Positions 46,482 through 54,516 of a stretch of 64,000 bases of DNA are shown here, in pieces (within the stretch, counting starts at the first letter, position 1; each line of letters begins with the position of its first letter). The DNA lies in contig NZ_LFZW01000001.1 in the NCBI RefSeq assembly GCF_001183985.1, positions 955,144 to 1,019,143 on the forward strand, in the 5' to 3' direction. The notes under the pieces were generated by a model, which had not been told where the DNA came from, did no database searches, and saw only the letters and a list, made by a program, of their open reading frames with translations. This DNA is from Peribacillus loiseleuriae (GTDB taxonomy: Bacteria > Bacillota > Bacilli > Bacillales > DSM-1321). Both the position numbers and the translations under genes were made by a program.

Positions 46482-46892
46482 TTAATTTTTTGTCTGTTCT
46501 TCTTCTTTTTTTGCTTTTTGTAATACATTTTGAATAAAAAGAGATTTATTTTTAGTATAAGAAACTCTGTCAAAACGAAACGTTGCTAACAAATCAACTT
46601 TTAATTGGTGATATTCTTTTAAAACATCAGGATTACTTCTTAAATAATTTCTGAATAAAATTTGATTGTTCCAGTGTTCTCCTTCAAACTGATAAAAATG
46701 CAAATGATGTGTACCAGCTCTCCATTTTCCTTTTCGGAAGAAACGTCTTTTGGGAAATTCTTCATGGTAAACAAATTCATATCCTATTTGGTTTAAAGGC
46801 TCAATAAATTTGCTAACTATCTCTAAATCATTTACTCCAATAATAATAACTAAAATGGGTTTAGCCCCTAACCTAAATTTAACAACTCCCAT
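46482..46892 (-). CDS. GrpB (UPF0157)-family protein lacking its N-terminus, probable pseudogene
   Basis: This 136-residue sequence matches the C-terminal three quarters of GrpB/UPF0157 nucleotidyltransferase-like proteins: AKPILVIIIGVNDLE, RRFFRKGKWRAGTHHLHFYQFEG and FRNYLRSNPDVLKEYHQLK. Intact members are about 170-180 residues and have a GSTSVPGL motif before AKP; that part is missing and a different small gene lies upstream. No good ribosome site precedes the ATG. It is most likely a 5'-truncated gene. Confidence 0.72.
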   Translation of the reverse strand: MGVVKFRLGAKPILVIIIGVNDLEIVSKFIEPLNQIGYEFVYHEEFPKRRFFRKGKWRAGTHHLHFYQFEGEHWNNQILFRNYLRSNPDVLKEYHQLKVDLLATFRFDRVSYTKNKSLFIQNVLQKAKKEEEQTKN

Positions 46893-46928
46893 CTTTTCTA
46901 GGTTTTAGGTTTAAGATCTTTCCTTCTT

Positions 46929-47045
46929 TTAGACATCTGTGGACTTTTGCTGAGTGAAGAAAAATATGAAAATGATAATGGGGAGCGCTATTAAAAATGT
47001 ATTGTTTCTAGAAGTTTTTACTGTAGGAATATCTGTTAATGACAT
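46929..47045 (-). CDS. Small single-helix membrane protein (38 residues)
   Basis: The gene starts one base after the stop codon of the upstream minus-strand gene (TAAAATG), with AAAGGGAATGAG before it, so the two are probably translated together. The product (MSLTDIPTVKTSRNNTF, then one helix LIALPIIIFIFFF) has one membrane segment. No family was recognised. Confidence 0.55.
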   Translation of the reverse strand: MSLTDIPTVKTSRNNTFLIALPIIIFIFFFTQQKSTDV

Positions 47046-47046
47046 T

Positions 47047-47496
47047 TTACTCATTCCCTTTTATATTAGTTAATAATTCTGGTGGAACGATATAATGCTG
47101 CGTTACTATTTTATTAAAAAAGTTATAATCTTCAAGTGGCAGTGCCGGAAGAACTTCAGGATAACCGAAAATAGGACCTGAAACATTAATTGAAAAATCA
47201 CCAGACGAAACAAATGTGCCAGTCACATGTATTACATCATTGATTAATAGTATAGCTATAATGATGTCCAGTATATCGATAAAAAGGTTTCCTTCTTGCG
47301 AGTGGTCCCTCCCTTCTAAACGATACCCTCCAAAAAGAGGACCACCTAACGAGAGACTAAATCTGCCTGGTCTGACAAACACTCCAATGATTGTAATTTG
47401 CCCTGTTAATAATAGGATTGCTGAAGTAATTTCGATACTACGTTGAAAGGAGTGAATTCCTTTTTTATTTGTATCCAATTCACAGGTCTCATTCAA
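47047..47496 (-). CDS. Hypothetical protein with internal two-fold repeat
   Basis: The product of about 150 residues has two similar halves: AILLLTGQITIIGVFVRPG...FSLSLGGPLFG and AILLINDVIHVTGTFVSSG...FSINVSGPIFG. Each pairs a hydrophobic beta-like stretch with a GP(L/I)FG end. No signal peptide is evident. I use TTG at 47496, eight bases after GGGAG; ATG 47502 and GTG 47505 lie too near that site. It may be co-transcribed with the 38-residue gene downstream. Family unknown. Confidence 0.65.
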   Translation of the reverse strand: MNETCELDTNKKGIHSFQRSIEITSAILLLTGQITIIGVFVRPGRFSLSLGGPLFGGYRLEGRDHSQEGNLFIDILDIIIAILLINDVIHVTGTFVSSGDFSINVSGPIFGYPEVLPALPLEDYNFFNKIVTQHYIVPPELLTNIKGNE

Positions 47497-47832
47497 TATC
47501 ATCACTCCCTATGTAGGCATTTTATTCAGCTTAACTGACAAACGTCACTTAATTGAGATCAAGAATCAAGGTTTTATAATAAAGTCTGATCATTTCTTAC
47601 GGAACTAAAGCCCCCGTTAGTGTAAGTACATTTATTCACAATCTCAATTGTTAGTTTCGGGTCTTCATTTTTAAAGAACTTTATTATTTTTTAAAGAACT
47701 TTATTGTTCGTAAACAGCATAGATGGTTCGGTGCAGTTAAGCTAAGTGAGTATTAAGGAATTTGGAAAATTGCTTGATGATTCATTTTGTTCTTTCTTGA
47801 TAAGGTAAATCAGAAAAGTCAGGAATTAAGAA

Positions 47833-47861
47833 AAATCTAGAAGTCATGGACTTCTAGATTT
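47833..47861 (-). terminator. Terminator of gsaB
   Basis: AAATCTAGAAGTC and GACTTCTAGATTT form a 13-bp stem with a three-base loop. On the minus strand it is followed by TTCTTAATT, and it lies 25 bases after the gsaB stop. The interval 47506-47832 shows only a short direct repeat (TTAAAGAACTTTATT, about 47674 and 47690). Confidence 0.8.
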
Positions 47862-47885
47862 GGACGAAAGAGTATCAATATGTGA

Positions 47886-49184
47886 TTATTTTTGTTCCTT
47901 TAGCATTTTGAATACGTGCTCAATAGCAATTAACGTATTGTGAATATCTTCCTCTGTATGAGCGGTCGTTAAAAACCAAGCTTCATATTTTGAAGGTGCA
48001 AGGTTAATTCCTTGGTGAAGCATAAGTTTGAAGAACTTCGCAAATACTTCTCCATTTGTATTTTCTGCTTGTTCGTAGTTTTCAACTTTTTCGTTTGTGA
48101 AGAAAATCGTTAAAGCACCTTTTAAACGGTTAATCGTAATTTCTGTACCATGTTTTTGGGCAGCTTTTAGGATGCCTTCTTCAAGAATGGCACCTAGTCG
48201 ATCTAATTCGTCATAAATGCCTTCTTGTTTAAGAACTTCTAGGCAGGCAATACCCGATAACATTGAAGCCGGGTTACCAGCCATTGTTCCAGCTTGATAG
48301 GCTGGTCCCAGCGGTGCAACGGTTTCCATGATTTCCTTTTTCCCACCGTATGCTCCAATTGGTAACCCACCACCGATGATTTTTCCAAGCGCAGTTAAGT
48401 CTGGCTGAACTCCGAGCATGTCTTGGGCACCGCCATAACAGAAACGGAATGCAGTGATGACTTCATCAAATATAACAAGTCCGCCAGCCTCGTGTGTTAA
48501 TTCAAGGACCTCTTCTAAGAACCCTGGATTCGGTTCAACGATGCCGAAGTTGCCGACAATTGGTTCGACAAGGACAGCAGCGACTTCACTGCCCCATGTT
48601 TTTAGTGCTTCTTTAAATGGCTCGATATCATTGAATGGAACGGTAATTACTTCTTTCGCGATTGCTTTTGTTACTCCAGCCGAATCAGGCGTGCCAAGTG
48701 TTGCTGGGCCAGAACCAGCAGCAACAAGAACAAGATCAGAATGGCCGTGGTAGCAGCCAGCAAATTTAATGATTTTATCGCGGCCTGTATAAGCACGTGC
48801 TACGCGTATTGTAGTCATGACTGCCTCTGTACCTGAATTGACAAAACGAACCTTATCCATAAAAGGCATAGCTTCTTTAAGCAATTTCGCGAACTTCACT
48901 TCATGAGGAGTAGGAGTTCCATAGAGGACCCCTGTCTCAGCAGCTTTCTTAATCGCTTCTGTAATATGGGGGTGTGCGTGACCTGTAATGATTGGGCCAT
49001 ATGCAGCTAAGTAATCAATATACTTATTGCCGTCTACATCCCAGAAATAAGCACCCTCGCCGCGCTCCATCACAACCGGCGAACCACCGCCAACCGCTTT
49101 ATATGAACGAGAAGGACTATTAACCCCTCCAACAATATGCTCTAACGCTTCCTTATGTAAACGCTCCGAATTCGTAAAATTCAC
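47886..49184 (-). CDS. gsaB: Glutamate-1-semialdehyde 2,1-aminomutase (GsaB/HemL type)
   Basis: This 432-residue PLP enzyme converts glutamate-1-semialdehyde to 5-aminolevulinate in heme synthesis. Motifs include the start [49 protein letters not shown] and [16 protein letters not shown], where the lysine binds PLP. The start is GTG with GGAGG upstream. Position after ygaE and before bcp/perR identifies it with the GsaB paralogue of B. subtilis rather than HemL of the hem operon. Confidence 0.95.
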   Translation of the reverse strand: MNFTNSERLHKEALEHIVGGVNSPSRSYKAVGGGSPVVMERGEGAYFWDVDGNKYIDYLAAYGPIITGHAHPHITEAIKKAAETGVLYGTPTPHEVKFAKLLKEAMPFMDKVRFVNSGTEAVMTTIRVARAYTGRDKIIKFAGCYHGHSDLVLVAAGSGPATLGTPDSAGVTKAIAKEVITVPFNDIEPFKEALKTWGSEVAAVLVEPIVGNFGIVEPNPGFLEEVLELTHEAGGLVIFDEVITAFRFCYGGAQDMLGVQPDLTALGKIIGGGLPIGAYGGKKEIMETVAPLGPAYQAGTMAGNPASMLSGIACLEVLKQEGIYDELDRLGAILEEGILKAAQKHGTEITINRLKGALTIFFTNEKVENYEQAENTNGEVFAKFFKLMLHQGINLAPSKYEAWFLTTAHTEEDIHNTLIAIEHVFKMLKEQK

Positions 49185-49231
49185 TCAAAACCAACCTCCT
49201 AAAATAACTTCATTCCTATCATACCATTAAT

Positions 49232-49331
49232 CCGGGAAATGGGGTCTGGCCCCTGCCTTTACATCCATCCCCCCTTGCTAAAAGCGAATTTGTGAAGGGG
49301 AAGAAAACCTGGGAAATAGGGTCTGCCCCCT
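49232..49331. repeat. REP-like repeat, family 1 variant (copy g, two boxes)
   Basis: CCGGGAAATGGGGTCTGGCCCCTGCC at 49232-49257 and CTGGGAAATAGGGTCTGCCCCC at 49309-49330 are direct repeats about 77 bases apart. The same GGGAAATAGGGTCTGACC box pair recurs at 52388-52489. It lies between gsaB and the next minus-strand gene, touching its stop codon. Confidence 0.75.
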
Positions 49332-49635
49332 AAAGATACGTCTTGATAAAGGTGAGAAGTGCGATAATGGTTTGGGGGTTTTGGATGTTGAATTCCTGGT
49401 GGCGTAGTTCGCCTTTGGGATTGTAAGGTATAATTTTACCAGCACCTTTTTCCTCATTAACAAATAACTTAAAGCTGATAGGTGTTCCGGTAATGGAACC
49501 TGAATCATCTCTTTCAATAATTTGTGCTAGCAGCTCTCCATAATCTGCTTCAAAAAGAAAATCGTATCCGCTGTTTTGAGCCAGCTTTTCAACTTGTGAT
49601 AATATGAATTGTTGTACAGAACCAATTTCATTCAT
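49330..49635 (-). CDS. Hypothetical protein between gsaB and the ABC exporter
   Basis: This 101-residue soluble protein (MNEIGSVQQFILSQVEKLAQ, YGELLAQIIERDDSGSI, NPQTIIALLTFIKTYL) is coding-like and of normal composition, but I recognise no family. Its stop codon lies inside the end of a family 1 repeat, so the true C-terminus might have been altered by that insertion. GAAAGCGAG is a weak ribosome site. Confidence 0.7.
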   Translation of the reverse strand: MNEIGSVQQFILSQVEKLAQNSGYDFLFEADYGELLAQIIERDDSGSITGTPISFKLFVNEEKGAGKIIPYNPKGELRHQEFNIQNPQTIIALLTFIKTYL

Positions 49636-49749
49636 TCAACTCAACTCGCTTTCAATGGGTATCAAACCTTCTAGGCATTTTTATTGTTTTACATCTTAGC
49701 TTTAGATAGACTAATTCATTGGGAACTAAGGCAATTGGAGGAATAGTAT

Positions 49750-50757
49750 ATGAACAATGCAATTGAAGTAACTCAACTGCGAAAGGAATTCAAATCATAT
49801 TCCAGTCGTACAGGATTAAAAGGTGCATTTCGTGATTTGTTGACACGAAACTATAAAATTGTCCCAGCAGTAAACGATATTAATTTTACTGTAAAACAAG
49901 GCGAGATGGTAGCTTATATTGGCGAAAATGGAGCGGGTAAATCAACAACGATTAAAATGTTGACAGGAATCCTAGAACCAACTTCAGGAAAAGTACGCGT
50001 AAATGGAATGGATCCACATCGTGAACGGGAAAAATTCACTCGGACCATCGGTGTTGTATTTGGTCAACGCTCGCAATTATGGTGGGATATTGCCGTTCAA
50101 GAATCATTCAGATTACTGAAAAAAGTGTATAAAGTATCGGATCAGCAATATGACGAGCATATGGGTCATGTCATTAAAACGCTCGACATTGGACCATTAC
50201 TTGATAAACCTGTTCGGAAGCTTTCGCTTGGTCAGCGCATGCGCTGCGAATTAGCTGCAGCATTGATACATAATCCACCGTTATTGTTTTTAGATGAACC
50301 AACGATTGGGTTAGATGTCCTCGTTAAGTTGAAGATTCGTGAATTTCTTAAAGAAATTAATGAGAAATACAATACGACCATTTTATTAACGACACATGAC
50401 CTTGGTGATATTGAAGCTCTGTGTAACCGAGTGGTTATGCTTGATGAAGGGAAAATTGTGTATGATGGTGAGTTGGAATCTTTGAAAAACAATTGGGCTG
50501 AAGAAAAAGAAATCCACTTTCAGTTTATGAATCATGTACATTTATCTGAGTTAAATTCTCTACCACTCACGTTTTCTGCTGATTGGAATTATGATGAGAA
50601 AAATCAAACCTATATAGCTTGTATAAAAGAAGAGGATGAAAATATCTCTCAGTTGATTTCTGCTGTCGTTTCTCAATTTAAAATTAAAGACGTGAAAATT
50701 CATGAAACATCGATTGAAGAAATTGTTCGTAATATTTATGAAAAAGGCATGAACTAA
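49750..50757 (+). CDS. ABC-2-type exporter ATPase
   Basis: This 335-residue ATPase has Walker A (GENGAGKSTT), a Q-loop region (VFGQRSQLWWDIAV), signature (KLSLGQRMRCELAAAL), Walker B (LLFLDEPTIGLD) and an H-loop (LLTTHDLGDIEAL), with a C-terminal extension of about 90 residues. The FGQRSQLWWDI stretch is typical of the group that pairs with DUF990-type (ABC-2 family) permeases. Two such permease genes follow. Substrate unknown. GGAGGAATAGT precedes the ATG. Confidence 0.93.
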   Translation: MNNAIEVTQLRKEFKSYSSRTGLKGAFRDLLTRNYKIVPAVNDINFTVKQGEMVAYIGENGAGKSTTIKMLTGILEPTSGKVRVNGMDPHREREKFTRTIGVVFGQRSQLWWDIAVQESFRLLKKVYKVSDQQYDEHMGHVIKTLDIGPLLDKPVRKLSLGQRMRCELAAALIHNPPLLFLDEPTIGLDVLVKLKIREFLKEINEKYNTTILLTTHDLGDIEALCNRVVMLDEGKIVYDGELESLKNNWAEEKEIHFQFMNHVHLSELNSLPLTFSADWNYDEKNQTYIACIKEEDENISQLISAVVSQFKIKDVKIHETSIEEIVRNIYEKGMN

Positions 50758-50805
50758 TGGTGTGAAATTTATCGTTCAAATAAACGATAGAAAGGAGCTT
50801 AAATC

Positions 50806-51597
50806 ATGGACAAGTACTTTGAAATGATACGAATGCGCTTTCTCATGATGCTAGCGTATCGAACTGATTATTACACGGGGATATTAATTTATAGTATTAA
50901 TATTGGTGCTTACTATTTTTTATGGAATGCGATTTACGGAGAAAAATCCTCTATTGAAGGATTAACAAGCGTTCAAATGACAACTTATGTAGCTATTGCC
51001 TGGATGGCGCGTGCATTTTATTTTAATAATATCGATCGTGAAATTGCGCTTGAGATTAAAGAAGGGAAAGTAGCAATTGAATTGATTCGACCTTATAACT
51101 ACTTAGGGATGAAGACGATGCAAGGGTTGGGAGAAGGAATTTTTCGATTCTTTTTCTTTTCAATACCAGGAATGATTTTGGTTGCACTCATTTTTCCAAT
51201 CCAGGTACCTCATAACCCGGCAAGCTGGGGATTATTCGGTATCTCGTTGTTGTTAAGCTTTGTTATTAACACACAGATTAATCTACTTACGGGGATTACA
51301 GCGTTCTTCTTCTATAATAATGCAGGATTAATTCGAGCTAAACGAGTAATCATTGACCTCTTTTCAGGCTTGCTTTTACCGATTAGTTTTTATCCATTTT
51401 GGGCTCAAGATATTATGAAATATCTGCCGTTTCAAGGAATTAGTTATATCCCAAGTATGATTTTTACCAATGGGTTTAGTGGCAGTGAAATCATTTATGC
51501 ATTACTTCAGCAATCAATTTGGGTGCTCATTTTGTTGGTACCTATTCGATTACTATGGGCAGCCGCAAAAAAACAGCTGACCATACAGGGGGGGTGA
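50806..51597 (+). CDS. ABC-2 family exporter permease 1 (PF06182/DUF990 type)
   Basis: This 263-residue membrane protein has six predicted helices and an early amphipathic segment (MIRMRFLMMLAYRTDYYTG) typical of this permease group. It is 48 bases after the ATPase gene and four bases before the second permease gene, so all three form an operon. The two permeases probably form a heterodimeric channel. Confidence 0.9.
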   Translation: MDKYFEMIRMRFLMMLAYRTDYYTGILIYSINIGAYYFLWNAIYGEKSSIEGLTSVQMTTYVAIAWMARAFYFNNIDREIALEIKEGKVAIELIRPYNYLGMKTMQGLGEGIFRFFFFSIPGMILVALIFPIQVPHNPASWGLFGISLLLSFVINTQINLLTGITAFFFYNNAGLIRAKRVIIDLFSGLLLPISFYPFWAQDIMKYLPFQGISYIPSMIFTNGFSGSEIIYALLQQSIWVLILLVPIRLLWAAAKKQLTIQGG

Positions 51598-51601
51598 AGA
51601 T

Positions 51602-52387
51602 ATGTTTTATGTAACTATGTTTTTTCAATATATGAGCCAGTATATGAAAACTCGGTTGGAATATAGAGCCGATCTTGTTGTGGAAATGCTTTCTGATTTT
51701 CTCAATCAGACAGTGAACTTAGTTTTTATTCTCGTTGTCTTTGGACATACGCAATTTTTAAGCGGCTGGAGCCGTGATGAAATTATCTTTATTTATGGCT
51801 TTTTCCTCATTCCTTTTGCGCTGTTTAGTTCTTTTTTTAACATATGGGACTTTAATGACCGCTATATTGTGAAAGGAGAGATGGACCGGATATTAACAAG
51901 GCCGATACATAGTTTGTTTCAAGTTATTCTTGAGCGGATGGAGCTTGAATCACTTTTTGGGGTTGTGACTGGACTTGTGATTGTTGTGTATGCTGGTTCT
52001 TCATTAAATCTAGCTATTACTTGGTATGATCCGCTCTTGTTTATTATATTTGCGATTGGCGGAGCACTAGCGTATGCGGCGATTTTCATTGCGATTGCGA
52101 GTATTGGATTTTGGTCAGATGCCAAAACCTCCATTATGCCGATGATGTACAATATCGGTAACTATGGCCGCTATCCGGTTGATATCTATAATAAAATCAT
52201 TCGCTTTCTGTTAACATGGGTCCTACCATTTGCCTTTGTAGGTGTATACCCAGCCGCGTACTTCCTTGGTAAGAAAGAATGGTACGCCTTTTCCTTCGCA
52301 ACACCACTAATTGGAATTGTCTTCTTCACACTGGCCATCCTTATCTGGAACAGAGGAATCCGCAAATACCGAGGTGCCGGGAACTGA
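51602..52387 (+). CDS. ABC-2 family exporter permease 2 (PF06182/DUF990 type)
   Basis: This 261-residue membrane protein has six predicted helices and the family segment RLEYRADLVVEMLSDFLNQ near the N-terminus and KGEMDRILTRPIHSLFQ near residue 93. GGGGGTGAAGAT precedes the ATG. It is the last gene of the exporter operon and is followed by a family 1 repeat pair and a terminator. Confidence 0.9.
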   Translation: MFYVTMFFQYMSQYMKTRLEYRADLVVEMLSDFLNQTVNLVFILVVFGHTQFLSGWSRDEIIFIYGFFLIPFALFSSFFNIWDFNDRYIVKGEMDRILTRPIHSLFQVILERMELESLFGVVTGLVIVVYAGSSLNLAITWYDPLLFIIFAIGGALAYAAIFIAIASIGFWSDAKTSIMPMMYNIGNYGRYPVDIYNKIIRFLLTWVLPFAFVGVYPAAYFLGKKEWYAFSFATPLIGIVFFTLAILIWNRGIRKYRGAGN

Positions 52388-52489
52388 CCTGGGAAATAGG
52401 ATCTGACCTCTGCACACTACCACAAAAAACCTTGATATAACAAGGGTTTTTGTGTGTTTAGGAATTCGGGAAATAGGGTCTGACCCCAT
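52388..52489. repeat. REP-like repeat, family 1 variant (copy h, two boxes)
   Basis: CTGGGAAATAGGATCTGACCTC (about 52389-52410) and CGGGAAATAGGGTCTGACCCC (52467-52487) flank the terminator hairpin of the exporter operon. The right box abuts the truncated end of the transposase relic. Confidence 0.78.
52420..52455 (+). terminator. Terminator of the ABC-2 exporter operon
   Basis: CACAAAAAACCTTG and CAAGGGTTTTTGTG form a long stem with the loop ATATAA; T-rich sequence is within the descending arm. Confidence 0.75.
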
Positions 52490-52723
52490 ACCCATCAAGC
52501 TAACAGTAGAAGCTTCTAACCAACTGCACAATTGTGTAAGTGATGTGCTAGCGATTTCCTGACTGAGCCATACGCAAAGTGCAATGAGTTCGTTTGCTTG
52601 ATACTTACTAGATCACTGTACAAAGCCAACTTGTTTGGCGATATCTTGTAGGACTATTGGAGATAGGAAGCTTTGTAATTCTTGTGAGAATAGATGTAAA
52701 TCTTCAGAAAGCGAGAGGTTCAT
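52490..52723 (-). pseudogene. Transposase N-terminal fragment (IS4-like), truncated
   Basis: From an ATG at 52723 the minus strand reads MNLSLSEDLHLFSQELQSFL, then DIAKQVGFVQ, an in-frame TGA, and SSKYQANELIALCVWLSQEI, SLTQLCSWLEASTVSLMG before running into the family 1 repeat. This matches the N-terminus of IS4-type transposases common in bacilli. The catalytic DDE part is absent. Hairpin arms AAAAAACGT / ACGTTTTTT at 52725-52774 may be the remains of the element end. Confidence 0.7.
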
Positions 52724-52826
52724 AAAAAACGTCATCCTTTTCAAGTATTTTTCTGAAAGAATAACGTTTTTTTCATTTTAGGGGAAATTCGTTTTGTTAA
52801 CTTGATGGCTATGTGACGGTACCCCT

Positions 52827-52872
52827 ATAGCGAGAACAATGACATTTATTTCATTGTTCTCGCTATTTTTTT
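52827..52872 (+). terminator. Strong hairpin with T-run, no obvious gene upstream
   Basis: ATAGCGAGAACAATGA and TCATTGTTCTCGCTAT form a 16-bp perfect stem followed by TTTTTT. No plus-strand gene precedes it, so it may insulate the activator gene or belong to an element now lost. Confidence 0.8.
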
Positions 52873-52962
52873 AATTTAATAAGCTAAAAATTTCACAAAT
52901 GAAATTAATTGCAGTAAAAGATGGTTGAAATAAATATTTTTTTATAATGTCACCAGTAGATG

Positions 52963-53010
52963 ATTGAATATATATTCAATTCAGAATAATATGTAGTCAT
53001 AACTGACTAG
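52963..53010 (+). promoter_or_regulatory. Palindromes before the sigma-54 activator gene
   Basis: ATTGAATATATATTCAAT (52963-52980) is a perfect 18-base palindrome. TAGTCATAACTGACTA (52994-53009) has TAGTCA/TGACTA arms, the same arms as at 54370-54385 upstream of the sigma-54 promoter. The second site lies directly before the ribosome site (GGGGG), a place suited to negative autoregulation. Confidence 0.65.
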
Positions 53011-53022
53011 GGGGAATAATGA

Positions 53023-54372
53023 ATGCTTTCATCACAGCAAAATCATCTACTTTTAGAAAAAATTATTAAATATTCATTTGACGAAATCTTTGTAACAGAT
53101 GCAAACGGCAACATTATATTTTTAAGTGAAAAATTTAAGGATTTGTTTGGAATCGATACCGAGAAAATTATGAATCAAAATGTATTTACATTAGAGAAGA
53201 ATGGTATATTATCTCCTTCGGTTACTGGAAAAGGGTTGCAAACAAGAAAAATTGAAACAATCATTCAAGAAACTGCAATGGGGAGAAAACTAGTTGTGTC
53301 TGGTTATCCAATTTTTGATGAAAATCAAAAGCTTTGGGGGGCTCTTAGCTTTTCAAGAGATATTACAGAACTTGATTATCTCAAAAAAACAAATGATCAA
53401 GTGGCTAAAACGATGCTTTTATATGAAAAAGAAATTGAAAAGATGAAAAATAAACAAATGTACGCTTCCCCTATTAATAATGGAAAAATGGGACAAGTGT
53501 TTAGTATTGTTGAAAAAGTCTCCAGCTTAGATGTCACAGTATTATTGGAAGGGGAATCGGGAGTTGGAAAAAACTACATTGCTCAGAAAATTCATCAAAA
53601 ATCCAATCGGAAGAATGAGCCTTTTATTGAGGTAAACTGTGGAGCCATTCCTGAATCATTAATTGAATCAGAGCTGTTCGGATATGAGGAAGGAGCGTTC
53701 ACTGGCGCAAGAAAAGGTGGAAAGAAAGGGTATTTTGAAGCTGCAGGAAAAGGAACCATTTTTCTTGACGAAATTTCTGAACTGCCGCTCAAGCTCCAAG
53801 TTAATCTATTGTCCGTTCTCCAAAATCGAACGATTCAGCGAGTGGGTGGCCATTCAATCATTCATTTAAATTGTAGAATAATATGCGCCACAAACCAAGA
53901 CTTACAAAAATTAATTGCTGAAAAAAGATTTCGAGAAGATCTATATTACAGAATTAATGTCATAAAGATTGCAATTCCCCCTTTACGTGAAAGAAGGGAA
54001 GAAATAAATCTATTAGTCTCTGACCTGTTAGATGAGTTTAACGATAAACACAATATGAATAAAGAATTCTCCACAAATATGATTTCTTGGCTAAACAGAC
54101 AGGAGTGGCTGGGTAACATAAGGGAACTTAGAAATTTCATAGAGCGCATATTAATTACTTCAAATGAAAACTTTATTGACGTTGACCAAGTTGGTATCAC
54201 CCCTTCAAAAGAAGGTGATCTGACATTAGATCAATATATGGAGATGATTGAAGAAGATTATATTGTTCGGATGTATGAAAAATATCCAAGCAGTATTAAG
54301 CTGGCAAAGAAGTTAGGGATTAGCCAATCCACGGCCAATCGAAAAATCAATCAATATGTTAAGAATACCTAG
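53023..54372 (+). CDS. PAS-containing sigma-54-dependent transcriptional activator
   Basis: This 449-residue protein resembles RocR in layout. A PAS domain (residues about 8-125, FDEIFVTDANGNIIFLSEKF) is followed by an AAA+ domain with Walker A variant GESGVGKNYIA, the sigma-54-contacting ELFGYEEGAFTGARKGG, Walker B GTIFLDEISELP, and a C-terminal Fis-type helix-turn-helix (SIKLAKKLGISQSTANRKI). The Walker A motif has KN where most have KE/KS. It lies just upstream of a matching activator site and sigma-54 promoter, so it likely activates the ureohydrolase and MFS genes. The signal bound by PAS is unknown. Confidence 0.93.
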   Translation: MLSSQQNHLLLEKIIKYSFDEIFVTDANGNIIFLSEKFKDLFGIDTEKIMNQNVFTLEKNGILSPSVTGKGLQTRKIETIIQETAMGRKLVVSGYPIFDENQKLWGALSFSRDITELDYLKKTNDQVAKTMLLYEKEIEKMKNKQMYASPINNGKMGQVFSIVEKVSSLDVTVLLEGESGVGKNYIAQKIHQKSNRKNEPFIEVNCGAIPESLIESELFGYEEGAFTGARKGGKKGYFEAAGKGTIFLDEISELPLKLQVNLLSVLQNRTIQRVGGHSIIHLNCRIICATNQDLQKLIAEKRFREDLYYRINVIKIAIPPLRERREEINLLVSDLLDEFNDKHNMNKEFSTNMISWLNRQEWLGNIRELRNFIERILITSNENFIDVDQVGITPSKEGDLTLDQYMEMIEEDYIVRMYEKYPSSIKLAKKLGISQSTANRKINQYVKNT

Positions 54373-54386
54373 TCAAAGCTGACTAG
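54369..54386 (+). promoter_or_regulatory. Upstream activator sequence of the sigma-54 module
   Basis: CTAGTCAAAGCTGACTAG has perfect 7-base inverted arms and overlaps the stop codon of the activator gene. Its TAGTCA-N4-TGACTA core recurs before the activator gene itself. It is 29 bases upstream of the sigma-54 promoter start, a short but workable enhancer distance. Confidence 0.75.
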
Positions 54387-54415
54387 ATTTTTTGATGAAA
54401 TCCTTATCTCTGCTG

Positions 54416-54432
54416 TTGGCATGGAACTTGCA
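54416..54432 (+). promoter_or_regulatory. Sigma-54 (-24/-12) promoter of the ureohydrolase gene
   Basis: TTGGCATGGAACTTGCA has GG at 54418-54419 and GC at 54430-54431, ten bases apart, matching the TTGGCACG-N4-TTGCA consensus closely. It is 85 bases before the ureohydrolase start codon. Confidence 0.85.
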
Positions 54433-54516
54433 TTAATAAAGTTAACAAGAAAGACAGTGCTGACAAAGTCCTTTTTTCTTGAAATGAAAACTTTTATATT
54501 ATGAGGGGGATTTATA

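Noticed and set aside
52307..52531. 74-codon minus-strand ORF at the end of the ABC-2 operon
   Set aside because: Its start is within the transposase relic frame and the rest reads through a repeat and antisense to the permease gene.
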